Below, in pieces: positions 35,640 through 46,835 of a DNA stretch of 64,000 nt; positions within the stretch are counted from its first letter, which is position 1; every line of letters starts with the position of its first letter. The stretch comes from Epiperipatus broadwayi (Eukaryota; Onychophora; Udeonychophora; Euonychophora; Peripatidae). The translations under genes and the position numbers were made by a program. The notes under the pieces were generated by a model. It was given only the letters and a program-made list of their open reading frames with translations, had not been told where the DNA came from and made no database searches. Location: contig JAQFVV010012446.1 in assembly GCA_028023455.1 (NCBI GenBank), positions 3,597,501 to 3,661,500 on the forward strand. Direction: 5' to 3'.

Positions 35640-35990
35640 ATATATTATATTGGTGAAGTTATTAATATATTGTGTATCTGAACTTGTATCATTCCCATAC
35701 GGTTATTTAAGTTACATCGCAAAATTGGAAGGCATATGAATGTCTGAAAATTTCAGATTTTTTACTTAATAGTTATCTATTAGATAAAGTGCTGGGCTTG
35801 TCCTGGTAATTTTAATCTAATGCTTGAATACCCTAGCACCTCACTGAGGAAGCTAGTAGCAGAAATTGGTCTGGGGTTGGGAATATTCTTTGTTAAGAGC
35901 TTATTTGTGAGCTCTATATATAATATTTGTAATACAAGCTTGTTAAATTAGGTCATAGAACATATGACTTGATTTCTTTGTAACTTTACA
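35640..35990 (+). repeat. Family B hammerhead-type repeat, single copy
   Basis: 'tgtatctgaacttgtatcat', 'gaaaatttcaga', 'tagttatctattagata', ribozyme, and the end 'gtcatagaacatatgacttg' match family B in the forward sense. Confidence 0.65.
35836..35879 (+). ncRNA. Family B hammerhead, core intact
   Basis: CACCTCA, CTGAGGA, stem II GCT-AGT-AGC, GAAA, TTGGTC, TGGGGTTG. Invariant core bases are all present and stem I has six pairs. Stem III has lost its symmetry (ATTGGT) and stem II is short, so activity is uncertain. Confidence 0.6.
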
Positions 35991-36987
35991 TATAAATTTA
36001 ATTACTTATCTTTTTATTTTTGTAAAAATTAAATATTTGTTTTTCAGTAAGTACATGATATATAAATTTTGCTTTTATTTGAAAACATATTTAAAACAGA
36101 AAATTAATCAAATGAAAGTTTACTAATTGGTAAATAGGCAATACTTACTGTAATACCCACTTCCAAGAATATCTTAATGATTTTTGTAATTATAAGTGGA
36201 ATTTTAATATTGAAAAAATAATTTCATTGCATGAATGTACTTTTTATCAAAATTTATTTTACTGCTAGAAATTTACTGGAGAAAAAATTTATTTCATTAA
36301 AATACATTTTTTAGTCTGAAGGCTAAACATGAAACCTTTTGTTTAATTATTTTTTCTATTTATTACTCTTTTTTATTTTTTTATTTGCAAACTTGATATA
36401 TTATTTATAAGAATACTTGTGTGAAAGTCTGAGTTCGAGTCCCTTATATAAAACATTAGTTTACTAAAAATAAGTTTTATTAATTAAAAAAAAACTTGAA
36501 AAAACAAAACAAAAGAAAAAACTATGACTCATTAAAGCAGCAAAAAATAATTGATTAAAAAATTAAGAATTATCTTGAGTACATTTTTAAAATAGTTAAG
36601 GTACATAACTTAATTTATTTAATATTTATAAATAAAAGGCTTAATATTCAGGTTATGTTCCTTTACTTATTCTATTGTAATTAGTTTTCAACATTCTAAA
36701 CATTGGTGAAGTTCAGTTCAGTTTGGTTGTCTTTGAATGCGCTCTCGATTGGTTAAGTCTGATTCATAGCATTCATGGGCATCTGAGACTGTTGAAATAT
36801 TTATATGCAAATGCTAATTTATTTAAATTAATGATTTACATATTCCATTTTTTTGGAGAGTTGTACACTATTCTCTTTAATTAATCATGTGGTTGCTGTT
36901 AGCGATGAACCAAGCTTCTTTGGCTTTGCATTTTCTATCATCTCTCTTGATATAGTTCATTTTTACTTAATTGTTCATGATTTAAAA
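35991..36987. other. Gene-free AT-rich stretch
   Basis: No gene or clear repeat. A lone B-box-like 'gagttcgagtccc' at about 36431 lacks an A box. Confidence 0.5.
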
Positions 36988-36995
36988 ATATGGAT
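36988..36995. repeat. Left target-site duplication, Merlin 1
   Basis: ATATGGAT, matching 39433-39440 (ATATAGAT) at seven of eight positions. Confidence 0.8.
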
Positions 36996-39432
36996 GGTAC
37001 TTATGTATTAGTCCTGCTATGCCTCTTTACATCTGTGATAAATGTCTAACATTGCAATCCATTCAAACAAATCCTGCAATTTCATCCAGTAATGTGTATG
37101 CAGGATCTTCCAACAAAGTTAATGAATAAATTTACACTTTCAAAATTTGATCAATTTCTGCTTATTATACCTGCCATTTATTGTCCCGATTTCATTGGGA
37201 CAGGTTTTCTGAAGTGTTTTGTGTTTTTTGTGGATTTTATTTCATAGTTCTGCCAATTGCATTTTTTTTTTTTGCATTTCTTAATATATTATTTTTGATT
37301 TGAAATAAGTGAAAACATAGTTTTCATTTGGATTTATTTTCCATTTTCTGATTTATACTACCTTTTTTTGTGACAGTACAAAAATGATGAAAATGTAGGA
37401 TCTACCCTCTACTGAGATCAATGCAATTGTGTCCGAATGGACATACTATGGCCCTTTACATACATACTTCGGACAAACAATCGCATTGTAACATTCAAGA
37501 ATGCAATAGTAAAATAGGTCTTCATAAAGAAATGTGGTTGGAAGGTTCCAGATTTCCATTTTTAATGGCACCCATAGAATGAGGAAAAGGAGAACTTGAT
37601 TTGGCAGACAAACTGTAATAGACTGGAATAATTATATGCAGTAAGTTTGTGCACTTATGATGTTAGGCCACAAAAAATGTAAAATTGGAGATCCTAAAAA
37701 ATTCTTGAAATTGACGAGAGCCTTTTCACAAAGTGAAAAAACCAAGTCAGCCGAATACTTCCTGAATAGTGGTTTGGTAGCTTGTGCAGGGAGACCAATG
37801 AGTTTTCATCATCACAATTGATGACAAACAGTAGCAACTCTTATGAAAGCCATTAAATAAAATATAGAAGATGGCTCCACAATTTATTTGGACTCCTGGA
37901 AAACCTATAAAACTGATGAATTACGAGCTGCCGGATATGACCACAAATATAATTTTGTGAATCCAGAAACCAGGGTTCACATTCAGAATATTGAAACACT
38001 TTGGGGGGCAGCAAAATAGTATAATAAACAACACTGAGGAAAAGCATGGCAGTACCTAGATGTTTAGTTTGCAGAATTTATGGGGCGGAGACTGCATAAA
38101 GATGATGACACATTCATTTACATTCTGGATGAGATTTTAAAAAATCAGTCCATTACATTGATTCCATTAAAATAAAAAGTTATTAATTTAATTTTTTTGT
38201 ATGTTTTAATTCTAAAAGTGTATTAATTTAATTTCTTTTATTTTTTTGTTTAACAAATACATTTACTTATTAACATTTCTCGATCAAGATCCCGTGCAGG
38301 TGTTATATCATAGAAATAAGTGTTCTTTAAGTCTCCATTTTGGAAAAAAAATTGATACAGATGTAAGGAAAGAAGATCCCCTTAAAATAGAAATATCCTC
38401 TGTAGAACTTCTCCAGAGAGATAAACGATTATTTCATTGTGACAATTTCTGTTATATATATAATATGTTTTCATTTTAAGTGATTTGCCTATTATGTAGT
38501 ATTATTTTTTTTTGTGCCAATTTTGGTTTAGGGTCCATTTTAATAATTTCATACCAGATAGAATAGATCTATTAATATTTTAGTATTATTTTTTTGCAAT
38601 TTTGCTTTAATGTCCATTTTACAATTTCATGTCAGATATAATACATGTATTTTATTTTAATTTTACGTGGATTTAATTTGCTTATGTAGTATTATTTTTT
38701 TTGCTACTTTAGGTTTAGTGTCTATTTTGATAATTTTATGCCATCATTAATACACTTACATTTTTTTTTTTACATTTTAAGTTGATTTAATTTTCATATG
38801 TAGTCTTATTATTATTATTATTATTATTTTAATTGGTAATTTTGCTTTAGTATCCATTTTGTAATTTCATGACAGACTATACATAAATACTTTTTTTTGT
38901 TAATTTTAAGTAACAGTTGAGAATTGCTGGCCATATGTGTAATTTTGCTTTTGTGTATGTTTTGGTAATTTCATGCCAGAGTTTATATATGTAGTATTTT
39001 TTGAATTTTAAGTAAAATTGTGGGAATTACTGGTTATGTGAGTGCGATGGATAATGTTATATGTTGTGTGGATGGGGAGGGGACTTTTTCACTTAGTATC
39101 ATAATGTGGTGTCCACTTTTATTATTTTTGTATTGTTAAAAATGCACTTTTTCAGGTTGTCTGGTGCGATTAGTGTTATGTATTAGAACTGCTATGCCTT
39201 TTCACATAAATATTAGTCTTCCCATGACTTTCTAAATCTTGCAAAAATGTCAGAAAAAATGTACTAGTGTTCCCTTTTGACTAATTTATCACTTAAGTTT
39301 GTCAGAAGTTTCGGTGTATATTGTCTTTGATGGCATCGCAAGATTAGAAAGTTATTGATGGATTGATATGGAAGTGAAAAAGTATAGCAGGTCTAATACA
39401 TAAAAGTGTAGCAGGTCTAATATGTAAGTATC
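36996..39432 (+). mobile_element. Merlin-superfamily DNA transposon copy 1, 2.4 kb
   Basis: The left end GGTACTTATGTATTAGTCCT and the right end (reverse complement GATACTTACATATTAGACCT) are terminal inverted repeats. The same ends bound the copy at 50153-52749. Inside lies a decayed IS1016/ISXO2-type transposase and, from about 38480, several imperfect repeats of ~110 bp ('atgtagtattatttttttt', 'tttcatgccaga'). Merlin elements make 8 bp target duplications, as seen here. Confidence 0.88.
37370..38180 (+). pseudogene. Merlin transposase, multiply disrupted
   Basis: A DDE transposase related to bacterial IS1595/ISXO2 enzymes. The first Asp lies in EIDESLFTK (about 37705-37730). A stretch with stops follows. 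The second Asp is in TIYLDSWKTYKTDELRAAGY (about 37878-37940), then HKYNFVNPET and HIQNIETLWG (about 37980-38010), where the Glu of NIE is kept. The end, with HKDDDTFIYILDEI, is near 38100-38130. Parts are spread over frames with stops, so no protein is made. The full N-terminus could not be traced. Confidence 0.78.
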
Positions 39433-39440
39433 ATATAGAT
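39433..39440. repeat. Right target-site duplication, Merlin 1
   Basis: ATATAGAT, partner of 36988-36995. Confidence 0.8.
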
Positions 39441-39494
39441 TTATTATATTCGGGATTATATTTGACACAGTTGTACAAGTATTATGATGACTAT

Positions 39495-39690
39495 ATTTTC
39501 CATAGACTCTCCGTAGTATACAGATTTACAGGTGGCAGTACTGCACTTGATCTTGAACACAACCTGAGAGGTTTGATCCTGGGATATTTTAACTTTTGTA
39601 TGTGAAAGTTTAGGTGGGTATCAGCTTCAAGTAGTTGTGCTTGGCTTATTTCTATCAACCAATAATAATAATAATAATAATGATTAAGTA
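39495..39690 (+). repeat. Possible SINE or retroelement 3' end with (TAA)n tail
   Basis: A B-box-like GAGGTTTGATCCTGGG at about 39571, an ordinary 80 bp body, then (TAA)n at 39661-39682. No second copy in the window and no clear target duplication. Confidence 0.35.
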
Positions 39691-39799
39691 TATATATATG
39701 ACAAATTAGAAATATCATTTAAAAGAAATATGAAAGTCATCTGTAGTAGTAAGTCAGTGATGAGAACATATAGTTTTAAAAAAATCACATAAGGAGGAT

Positions 39800-40180
39800 T
39801 TAACACCAAGTTTTATTTAGATGTTTCATTTATGATAAGAATAAAATACGCACCTGGAAAGCTCTGAATAATAATAGATTTCAATTAGATGTTTCAATTA
39901 TCAACAAAATAGAATTTGCACCTGGAAAGTTTTGAATAATAAAAATAGACTTTACTTATATGTTTCAATTATTGTGAGAGTAGGGTTTGGACCTAATTTC
40001 CAGATGATAAGAATAGTTTTCACTTGGATATTTTGATTATCACAAGAGGAGGATTTACATTTAAACAGCTCCAGATGGTAAGGAAGAATAGATTTCAATT
40101 GGATGTTACATTTATCACAAGTGGAGAATTTGCATCTGGAGCACCTCCAGGTAATAAAAATAGATTTCATTTATTTGTTT
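39800..40180. repeat. Degenerate tandem repeat, ~64-77 bp period, about six units
   Basis: 'agatttcaattggatgtt', 'tatcacaag', 'gaggatttgcacctgga' and relatives recur six times. On the minus strand one 72-residue frame (39952-40170) shows a CSRC, CDKC, CKSSSCD pattern, one Cys cluster per repeat. It has no His pairs and the neighbouring units contain stops, so I do not call a zinc-finger gene. Confidence 0.6.
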
Positions 40181-40860
40181 TGATTTGTAATTGATTTGGA
40201 AACAGTGTTAAGAGTACACTTAGTCATCCTGAAGCTAGTAAGGAGTTGGATCCCAATTTAGTACTAATTAATCTTTCAGAAGACAAGAACTGGGATAAGA
40301 ATTTTCACTGCTGTTAGATTAAAAACATAAATGTAAATAATCAAATGATTTCCTGTTTGGGAGTTTATAAGATGGTTAAACACCAAAAGTTATGAAACAG
40401 AACCACACTTCATGAATTATAAAGGAAAAATGAGTAGGTTTAATTTCTAGTCAAAAGCTGGAAAACAGTGAGATCTGTAGATCAGTCCTGTATATATACC
40501 TTAATCTATCAATAGCAACACATTGGCTGTGCCAAATATGAAGCAGCAGAACAATCATGTTTGTAAATAAATATATGTAGTACCACATCATGTTTTTATT
40601 GCAGCCGTATGCACACTTTATGTTTCTCTTGAGAGAAAACTGAAATTTTTTTTAAAGCAGCCATAAAGGTTGAAGGTCACGATCCTGCAGCATCTAGGAT
40701 AGAAATTTAGTGCAAACATTGTCCTTGAATTTATCTATGAAGATCGGGTAATTTCAAATGTCTCAGTAAAATAAATCTAATTTTTAGAACACAACAAACT
40801 ATTCGTACTCCAGGAATGAAGTCATAATTGAAGACAGAAAGTGGTAAATTATTAATTAAA
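40181..40860. other. Gene-free stretch
   Basis: Nothing recognisable. Confidence 0.5.
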
Positions 40861-40879
40861 ACAGTAAATGCATCAATAA

Positions 40880-40990
40880 GAGGAGACAAATACAGAACTA
40901 AGATCAGGATCCATAAGATCTTGAACTCCAGAATCTGCTATTCTACCACTACTCTAAATCATCCAGATCATTTTAACAATGATGGAATAT
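40880..40990 (-). repeat. tRNA-derived SINE (diverged)
   Basis: On the minus strand: 'ggatgatttagagtagtgg', 'tagaatagcagattctggag', 'ttcaagatcttatggatcct'. This is the order of the SINE family around 46.5 kb. Confidence 0.5.
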
Positions 40991-41254
40991 ATATATTAGT
41001 AATTATTGATAAAAAGAATATAGATGGCTGTAGTAAGCTACACTCAGAACTAAATTCTTTGCACCCTGGGTTTCTGGTAATTTGACTACGTAAATCTTAT
41101 CTATTGTTCTCTGGCTGACAATGAGATAATTAAATGTCATGGTTCATCTTGCTAATTGTGTGAATGATCCAGGGGTACATTATCTATTGGGAAAAAGGGC
41201 AAGGCCCCAAACTATTAAGACAATAGTAGAAGCTGAAAATTTTCCAGAATGAGA
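40991..41254. other. Gene-free stretch
   Basis: Short frames only; no recognised feature. Confidence 0.45.
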
Positions 41255-41352
41255 AGATGTAATACAGAGAGCATACCAATAGCTCAAACAAGCTCTTACT
41301 TGATAAGTGTGGTAAGAGAAAATATTTAAAATTTCTATCCGAAATACTCTTA

Positions 41353-41395
41353 TCCCCAGACCAATTGGTTTCGAGCTTATGGCTCACCTACGTAA
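41353..41395 (-). ncRNA. Family B hammerhead, array copy 1 (broken core)
   Basis: On the minus strand: stem II GAGCC-ATAA-GCTC, GAAA, palindromic ACCAATTGGT, GTC, TGGGGA are kept. The CTGANGA side has become CGTAGGT. Inactive. Confidence 0.55.
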
Positions 41396-41703
41396 TATTT
41401 AAGTAAAAACTCTGAAGTTTTCGAACATGAAAATGTCTTTTACTCCAGCTATCTAACTTAAATAGCTATATGGGACTGAACCAAGTTCAGATTTACCATG
41501 TATTTATAGCCTCAGCATAGCCAAAGCCATAAAGGTAAAATTATGATGATCAAAAAAGCAAGTCATATATAACGTGACATTGCTTTTATAAGTTTGTATT
41601 TACAAAAATGTAACTCAAAGAGCGTACCAATAGCTCAAACAAGCTCTTAATTGATAAGTGCGGTAAGAGAAAATATTTAAAATCTCTATCCGAAATACTC
41701 TTA

Positions 41704-41750
41704 ATCCCAGACCAATTGGTTTCGATCTTATGGCTCACCTCAGTGAGGAG
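41704..41750 (-). ncRNA. Family B hammerhead, array copy 2
   Basis: CTCCTCA, CTGAGGT (A9 lost), stem II GAGCC-ATAA-GATC with one mismatch, GAAA, palindromic ACCAATTGGT, GTC, TGGGAT. Stem I is complete; one core mutation. Confidence 0.6.
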
Positions 41751-41860
41751 CTAGTATATTCAGACACTATATCTAAAATATTTTTGTAAATACAAGCTTA
41801 TAAAAGCAATGTCACGTTATATATGACTTGCTTTATTGATAATTAGAATGAGAAGAGTAA

Positions 41861-43699
41861 AAGAAATTTTTGAATGCCATTAATGCATAATGAAACATTT
41901 TAACTTCCGGAAATATATTTAAATGATTTAAAATATAAGAACATACTTATAGTAAAGTAGGTACCGCTGTTCAGATTTGCATTTTGTCAACCATTAAATA
42001 AATTCTATTTTATTACGTATTTTATGATATATCTTTATTTCATTTTCCTTCTGGATTATTTTAAATTGCTCATAAATATAACCCAATTTTCTATTTTTAA
42101 ATAAGTTTTTTTCTTCTAAAATTGTTTTTCACTTTTCTTAAATGAATCTTATAAAAAGTAATCCAATCTCTTCTTAGATAAAAATGTCTGTATTCACACT
42201 GTACTTGGGACCCCAAATTCGAATTTGCTCTAGGCCTCATAAAGTTATAACGCACCTCTGAGTGAATCTGACGTGTGTGAGAATTAATGTTATATTTATT
42301 CAGTTTTGTTAAAACTTTTATTTGTTTAATTTTCGTTTTTGAAGTTATCGGAATTGTTTTTATTCAAAATAAACCTAAACTAAACTTTAATATTTGAATA
42401 CAAGCATATTTTTATATATATACTTGGAGAATACAATTAAGCTAAACTTTGTAAATTAAGCAAAATTTTTAACCGTTACATTTGAAATTTTAATAATGCC
42501 TGACGTATTGTCTCAATACTTTTTATTTTTTTTTAAAACATTCAATATTTATATCATCCTTTCATGCTAAACTGTTTTGTTTATAAACCAATCTTCTTTG
42601 TTTTGAAGCGACATTAACTCCCTCTCAAAATAGGCTAGTTTTAACATATTCATTTTAAAACACAGACATTCAACAAAAAACTAAAAACTTTAAATAAAGT
42701 TCTAAATACATTTCACCATAATAAAACCACCTGACTGAGTTTAATTCCGTTTTTGAACACCTTTATAACATTATATAATCATATTATTGTACAATTTATT
42801 CATTTATTTATCCTTTATTAGTATGTAATCACTATTTATTGTTAATAAAATTTTTATTGAAATGAAAATTGAAATAGATAAGTTTCTTTTATATTTCTTT
42901 AGTAATTCCCTTGAGGCTTTACTTTACGTAAATACTAATTCAATTAACTTTAAACTCTATCCATCACATCTCTCAGCAAAATTCAGAATAATTATAAATA
43001 AACGAAAAAAAGATATCTATTTCCTTCTAGAATCTAGGATCTTATAAATAGACTGCAATTATTACATTGTGATAATAATTAACAACCACTCGTAAACGAG
43101 TATGACCAATCTAACCTCAAAAAAAAAAAAAAAAAAAGAGAGAAAACTACTCTAGAAATGAGTTTAACAACCAATCTGTGAAACACAAATAACTCCGAAT
43201 ATAGAGATGCTGGCCTATTTTTTTGTTTACTTGATATTTTACTACGCCGTCTTTTAATTTTCTTCAGAATTTTTTTTTTTTCTGAAATAATCCTTATAAC
43301 ATAGACGGGATCTATCTCTCCCACAAAACCAAGTTCAAGTTCGGAATAAAACATTTTTTACTGTAAGAATAGGAATGATCATTTAAACCAGATAAGTTTT
43401 GTAAAAACAAATTTGTCAAACATTTAAATTGATACGGTAACACTAACTCGTAATGATTAAATAATTTTAAAAATTCTTTCAAATATAACAAATAAATCTT
43501 CAATGCACAATTGTCCACGTAAGTAATGTAATGTTTATTATTTTTCATGGTCTTTAAAAACGTCATTCTCAGAAATGCCACAAGCCTGATTATTTAAAAC
43601 AAACATTTTTTGTGTAACAAGAGAACAAAGATCATTCTGATTTTTGCAAGATTTTCATCATTTTCTACCACTATCAATCCATTGTGGGATGAAGGTGTC
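41861..43699. other. Gene-free AT-rich stretch
   Basis: Several 60-90 residue frames on both strands (for example 43079-43354 and 43312-43581) show no family resemblance and are A/T-run driven. No clear repeats. Confidence 0.5.
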
Positions 43700-44100
43700 C
43701 ATGTTTAATCCAGTTTCTCTGGCCTATAGCTCTTTTTGTCATTTCAGACCAACAAACTTCCTTATTTTATCCATTCATTTAACATGTAGTTTTTCCTACA
43801 ACTTTTACAATTTCTTGGGATTCACTTTAAGATTTCACCTATTTATCTATTGTTATCTCTTCTGGAAATAATGTCTTAGATCAGGTCCATGATATCTTTA
43901 TGTTTTATCTCTCACCCACTCTCTTATTATTACTTCCAAATCTCCATCTCTTCATACGTCATTGGTTGATCTTTAGTCTCTGTGTCTATCTTCTGTTAAA
44001 TATCCATATCTCGGATCCATATGTAAAACAGATGAAACACATGTACTAAAACTTTCCTTTTTAAACACATAAGCATATTTCTACTTCCTTTGACTAGTTA
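43700..44100 (-). mobile_element. RTE-type 3' region, degenerate
   Basis: On the minus strand 'gatccgagatatggatattt', 'atctccatt' and 'aagattccaagaaatt' style blocks parallel those at 21.1-21.4 and 54.2-54.5 kb ('tcttattttatccattcat', 'cagtttaagatttca'). The tail itself is lost. Confidence 0.55.
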
Positions 44101-44162
44101 TCCATATTTACATATGTTCCTTTTCATATTTTACTATGAATCATTTTTAATAGTAAAATGTT

Positions 44163-44276
44163 CTCTGTGGTTTAGTGCACTGACAAAATGTCAGATTCTG
44201 GGGGCATAAAGATCCTTGGATCAATTCCCGTTCTGGTTCTAAGCAATAAAGTCATTTGGCTGGTTATTTATTTCTT
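44163..44276 (+). repeat. tRNA-derived SINE
   Basis: A-box-like TGGTTTAGTGCAC, then 'tcagattctggggg', B-box-like TTGGATCAATTCCCG, and the end 'aagcaataaagtcatttgg'. This copy has the best B box of the family; its partner is at 61290-61430. Confidence 0.65.
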
Positions 44277-44764
44277 TAATAGCAAAGTAAATGTATTATT
44301 AATAATTACCTTATTAATTAATTATGTAAATATCTTACTCAAGTTTATGGAATCAGACAATTGAAAATGATCATTGATGATATCATGCCCTGTTGCCTAA
44401 TTAACTTCATCTATCTTTGGATAAAAGAATTAACATTGTACTATAATTGTAGGTATGTTGCTAATACTTTGCCATTGATTAACCTTCTTTGGTACATTTT
44501 ATCCCAGCATCTCGATTTTATTGATACATCATTATGACCCCTACCTAGGAATCAGAATTAAGTATTTATGCTAAATGTGATCAAAAAAAAAAAAAAAACG
44601 ATGAGTCTTTGAAGAACTAATTAAAAAATAATTATATTTGACATTGTTTTATACTTATATGCTGGACTATTTCTTATCATCTAACATTAAATATTATACA
44701 TCTAAACTTTAATAACTGAAACACAGACTTATTATATACCTTTCTATATATATATATGTAATAT
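44277..44764. other. Gene-free AT-rich stretch
   Basis: Nothing recognisable beyond an A16-type run near 44584. Confidence 0.5.
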
Positions 44765-44866
44765 ATAGGGTATATGAGCACAGACTTTCATATGACCCAT
44801 CACTCTCCACTCTATCTAATAACACTGATACTCCTAAACACATATATGTTGAAAAGATAAATAATC

Positions 44867-44912
44867 ACCAATATACGTATTTCATGCTAAACCAGCAATC
44901 AACAGTTGGTCC
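44867..44912 (-). ncRNA. Family D hammerhead, left arm
   Basis: On the minus strand: GGACCAA, CTGTTGA (A6 lost), stem TGCT-GGTTT-AGCA, TGAAA, palindromic ATACGTAT, A, then TTGGTGATT. Stem I pairs ACCAA with TTGGT. One core mutation. Confidence 0.6.
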
Positions 44913-45022
44913 AGATTATCATCTCTACACATATATACTATAAGTGCTCAGTTATATATTAAGATAGACAATCCTCATACTTTAATGGACAGGCTTCAAT
45001 ATATGTGTAGAGATGATAATCT

Positions 45023-45069
45023 GGACCAACTGATGATTGCTGGTTTAGCATGAAATACGTGTATTGGTG
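45023..45069 (+). ncRNA. Family D hammerhead, right arm (intact core)
   Basis: GGACCAA, CTGATGA (45030-45036), stem II TGCT-GGTTT-AGCA with a U-U mismatch at its base, GAAA, stem III TACGTGTA. Stem I pairs ACCAA with TTGGT. By comparison with sister copies (ATACGTATA), cleavage would follow an AUA triplet rather than GUC. All CTGATGA/GAAA bases are present. Confidence 0.6.
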
Positions 45070-45319
45070 ATTATTTATCTTTTCAACATATATGTGTTTA
45101 AGTGTATCAGTATTATTAGATAAAATGGAGAGTGGTGGGTTAATCTAAACTTTTAAGTACATTTTCCGATTACATTCAACTGATAAGTAATACCACATAA
45201 ATTAATATACACAAGGTTTCAAAAGATGTTGTTGGCCTGACCAGTGACAGTACTAAAATGGGGATTGAACCGGGTCTTTAGATTTTTGAATATTGCATTT
45301 CTAACTCGAGTGTTACCTA

Positions 45320-45545
45320 AAGGTCCAGGTTCGATTCCTATGCCAGTATTGCCATTGGCCAGATCAGCAATGCCTGAAGAAGAGAGGAGAACAATACCAC
45401 TCAAAGCATTGTATGTTACTGTAAAATTTAATATTCACGAATCTAAAGTTCCAGGCTCGATTCTCATATAAGTATTGGCATTGGTCAGGCCATAAACACC
45501 CGAAGAAGAGAGGAGAATAATACTACTTTAAACATTGTGTATCTA
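45320..45545 (+). repeat. Two tandem copies of a ~115 bp tRNA-like repeat
   Basis: 'ggtccaggttcgattccta', 'gccattggccag', 'cctgaagaagagaggagaa', 'ctcaaagcattgta' recurs as 'gttccaggctcgattctca', 'cattggtcagg', 'cccgaagaagagaggagaa', 'tttaaacattgtg'. The first has a B-box-like GGTTCGATTCC. The family is unknown; possibly a SINE. Confidence 0.5.
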
Positions 45546-45819
45546 TTAACTTGTACACTATTATTAACAGTTGAATGTAATTGTAAAAAAATTTCTAAAG
45601 ATATTCATTATTTAATGTTAGATGATCGAAATAGGTCGACATATAATTACAATTAAAATGTCATCATCACAAACCTTTAGGCAAACACATTGGTGTTGTA
45701 TTTGTTTAATTGTATAGTATGAAGAATGTGTGGGGTGCAATGTTATAAATGTAAGTAATTATCTCTCAATAAAGGTGTAAAGGTAGTGAGTCTTTCACTT
45801 GATAATGGAATGGCTTTAT

Positions 45820-45919
45820 TGCTCTGGAATTTCATAAGTTCGAGAACCTAAGTTGCAAAGGTGGTTGTGATACCATAGACCTCGAGCACCAGAGTCTACC
45901 AGCCTTTTCATAAAAGTGC
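45820..45919 (-). repeat. tRNA-derived SINE
   Basis: The minus strand ends 'gaacttatgaaattccagag' and has 'tggtagactctggtgctcga', matching the 46.5 kb family. It lies head to head with the next SINE. Confidence 0.55.
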
Positions 45920-46035
45920 CTCGCATGGTCTAGCGCATTGCTGGAGGATCAGACTTTGAAGCTAGGGGTCTGGCGCCCAAACTTCGTATGAACACCTTAG
46001 CAATAAAAACATTCGATTATTTATTTTATTTTTCA
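45920..46035 (+). repeat. tRNA-derived SINE
   Basis: TCGCATGGTCTAGCGCATTG, 'ggatcagactttgaagctag', 'ggcgcccaaacttcgtatga', 'agcaataaaaacattcgatt', then an AT-rich tail. Same family as 44163. Confidence 0.6.
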
Positions 46036-46489
46036 GTAAAAATAATTTTATCCAATTTTGGAAAAAATAAAGTGATAATGAATTGTTGGTATGTGTCTTC
46101 TACTGTTAAAGAAATCGGAGATTTAATCTTACATCTTGTGCCTATATTAGGGATACAACTTCGAAGGATGAAACACATTTGTTGGAAATAAAACTATAAA
46201 TGAAACTTCAGAAAGTAAATCGAATGCATAATTTTGTATTTATACAAATCCAGTCATAACAAAAGTTTGTTTTCTTTTCCTAGTGTTATTAAAGTTGTTG
46301 AGAGTGTTTTTTTTTCGTTTACTTTCTTCTTACCCCCCTTTCTATCACTAATTTCTATTATTAATAATAAATGTTTAATAATAAAGCAATGCATTATATT
46401 CTGCATTAAGCACATATATAATATATATGCAGAAATGTTCAATTATAATAAAAAGTAAAGTTTATAAAATATGTGATTTAAAAAAAAAA

Positions 46490-46625
46490 AGTAATCAAAT
46501 AGTTTACCGAGCACTGGAAGTGACGGAGCAAGGTGCATTCATTGATCTTGAACTCCGGAGTGTGTCACTTAACCACTGCACCAAACCATGCAAGATGAAA
46601 CGTAATCTGATTTGTTGCTTGGGAA
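46490..46625 (-). repeat. tRNA-derived SINE
   Basis: Minus strand: TTGCATGGTTTGGTGCAGTG, 'gttaagtgacacactccgga', 'gttcaagatcaatgaatgca', 'cgtcacttccagtgctcgg'. A-box-like start and a well preserved body. Confidence 0.6.
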
Positions 46626-46745
46626 TTTAGAAGTTCGAGAGCCGGAAGTGGCAGGGGTGTGCGCGATCCGTGGGCAAGCTCCAGAGTGCCTACTTTTCTA
46701 TCCCTGCACTAAACCATGAAAGGAATGATATGATTTTGAAATTTT
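46626..46745 (-). repeat. tRNA-derived SINE, adjacent second copy
   Basis: Minus strand: TTTCATGGTTTAGTGCAGGG, 'gcactctggagcttgcccac', 'cctgccacttccggctctcg', 'aacttctaaattcccaagca'. Head to tail with the preceding copy. Confidence 0.6.
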
Positions 46746-46835
46746 CAAGATTAGTTAAATATGTATGTGTATTAACTAATCTTGATTGATGTATATTGTT
46801 TATTGTAGGTAATTTAGAATAAACCGCCTTTAAAT

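Larger units (their letters stand above)
41255..41860 (-). repeat. Family B tandem array (two units, ~350 bp period) with hammerheads
   Basis: 'ccaatagctcaaacaagctc' and the following 100 bp are repeated with a shift of about 350 bp (near 41275 and 41625). Between them lie 'cagctatctaacttaaatag' and 'gcaagtcatatataacgtga'. The right edge ends in an inverted scrap ('caatgtcacgttatatatga'). It is a second, older tandem HHR array of the family A/B type. Confidence 0.7.
44765..45150. repeat. Family D hammerhead-type fold-back (both arms with ribozymes)
   Basis: The left arm about 44800-44930 is the reverse complement of the right arm about 45005-45140 ('aacactgatactcctaaaca' versus 'tgtttaagtgtatcagtatt', and the whole ribozyme block). 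The 70 bp loop holds 'catactttaatggac'. It is the clearest copy of family D. Confidence 0.75.

Noticed and set aside
39952-40170. C2H2 zinc-finger gene
   Set aside because: Cys clusters lack the paired His residues and neighbouring repeats contain stops.
43079-43581. Two overlapping minus-strand frames of about 90 residues
   Set aside because: No family resemblance; composition is driven by A/T runs.
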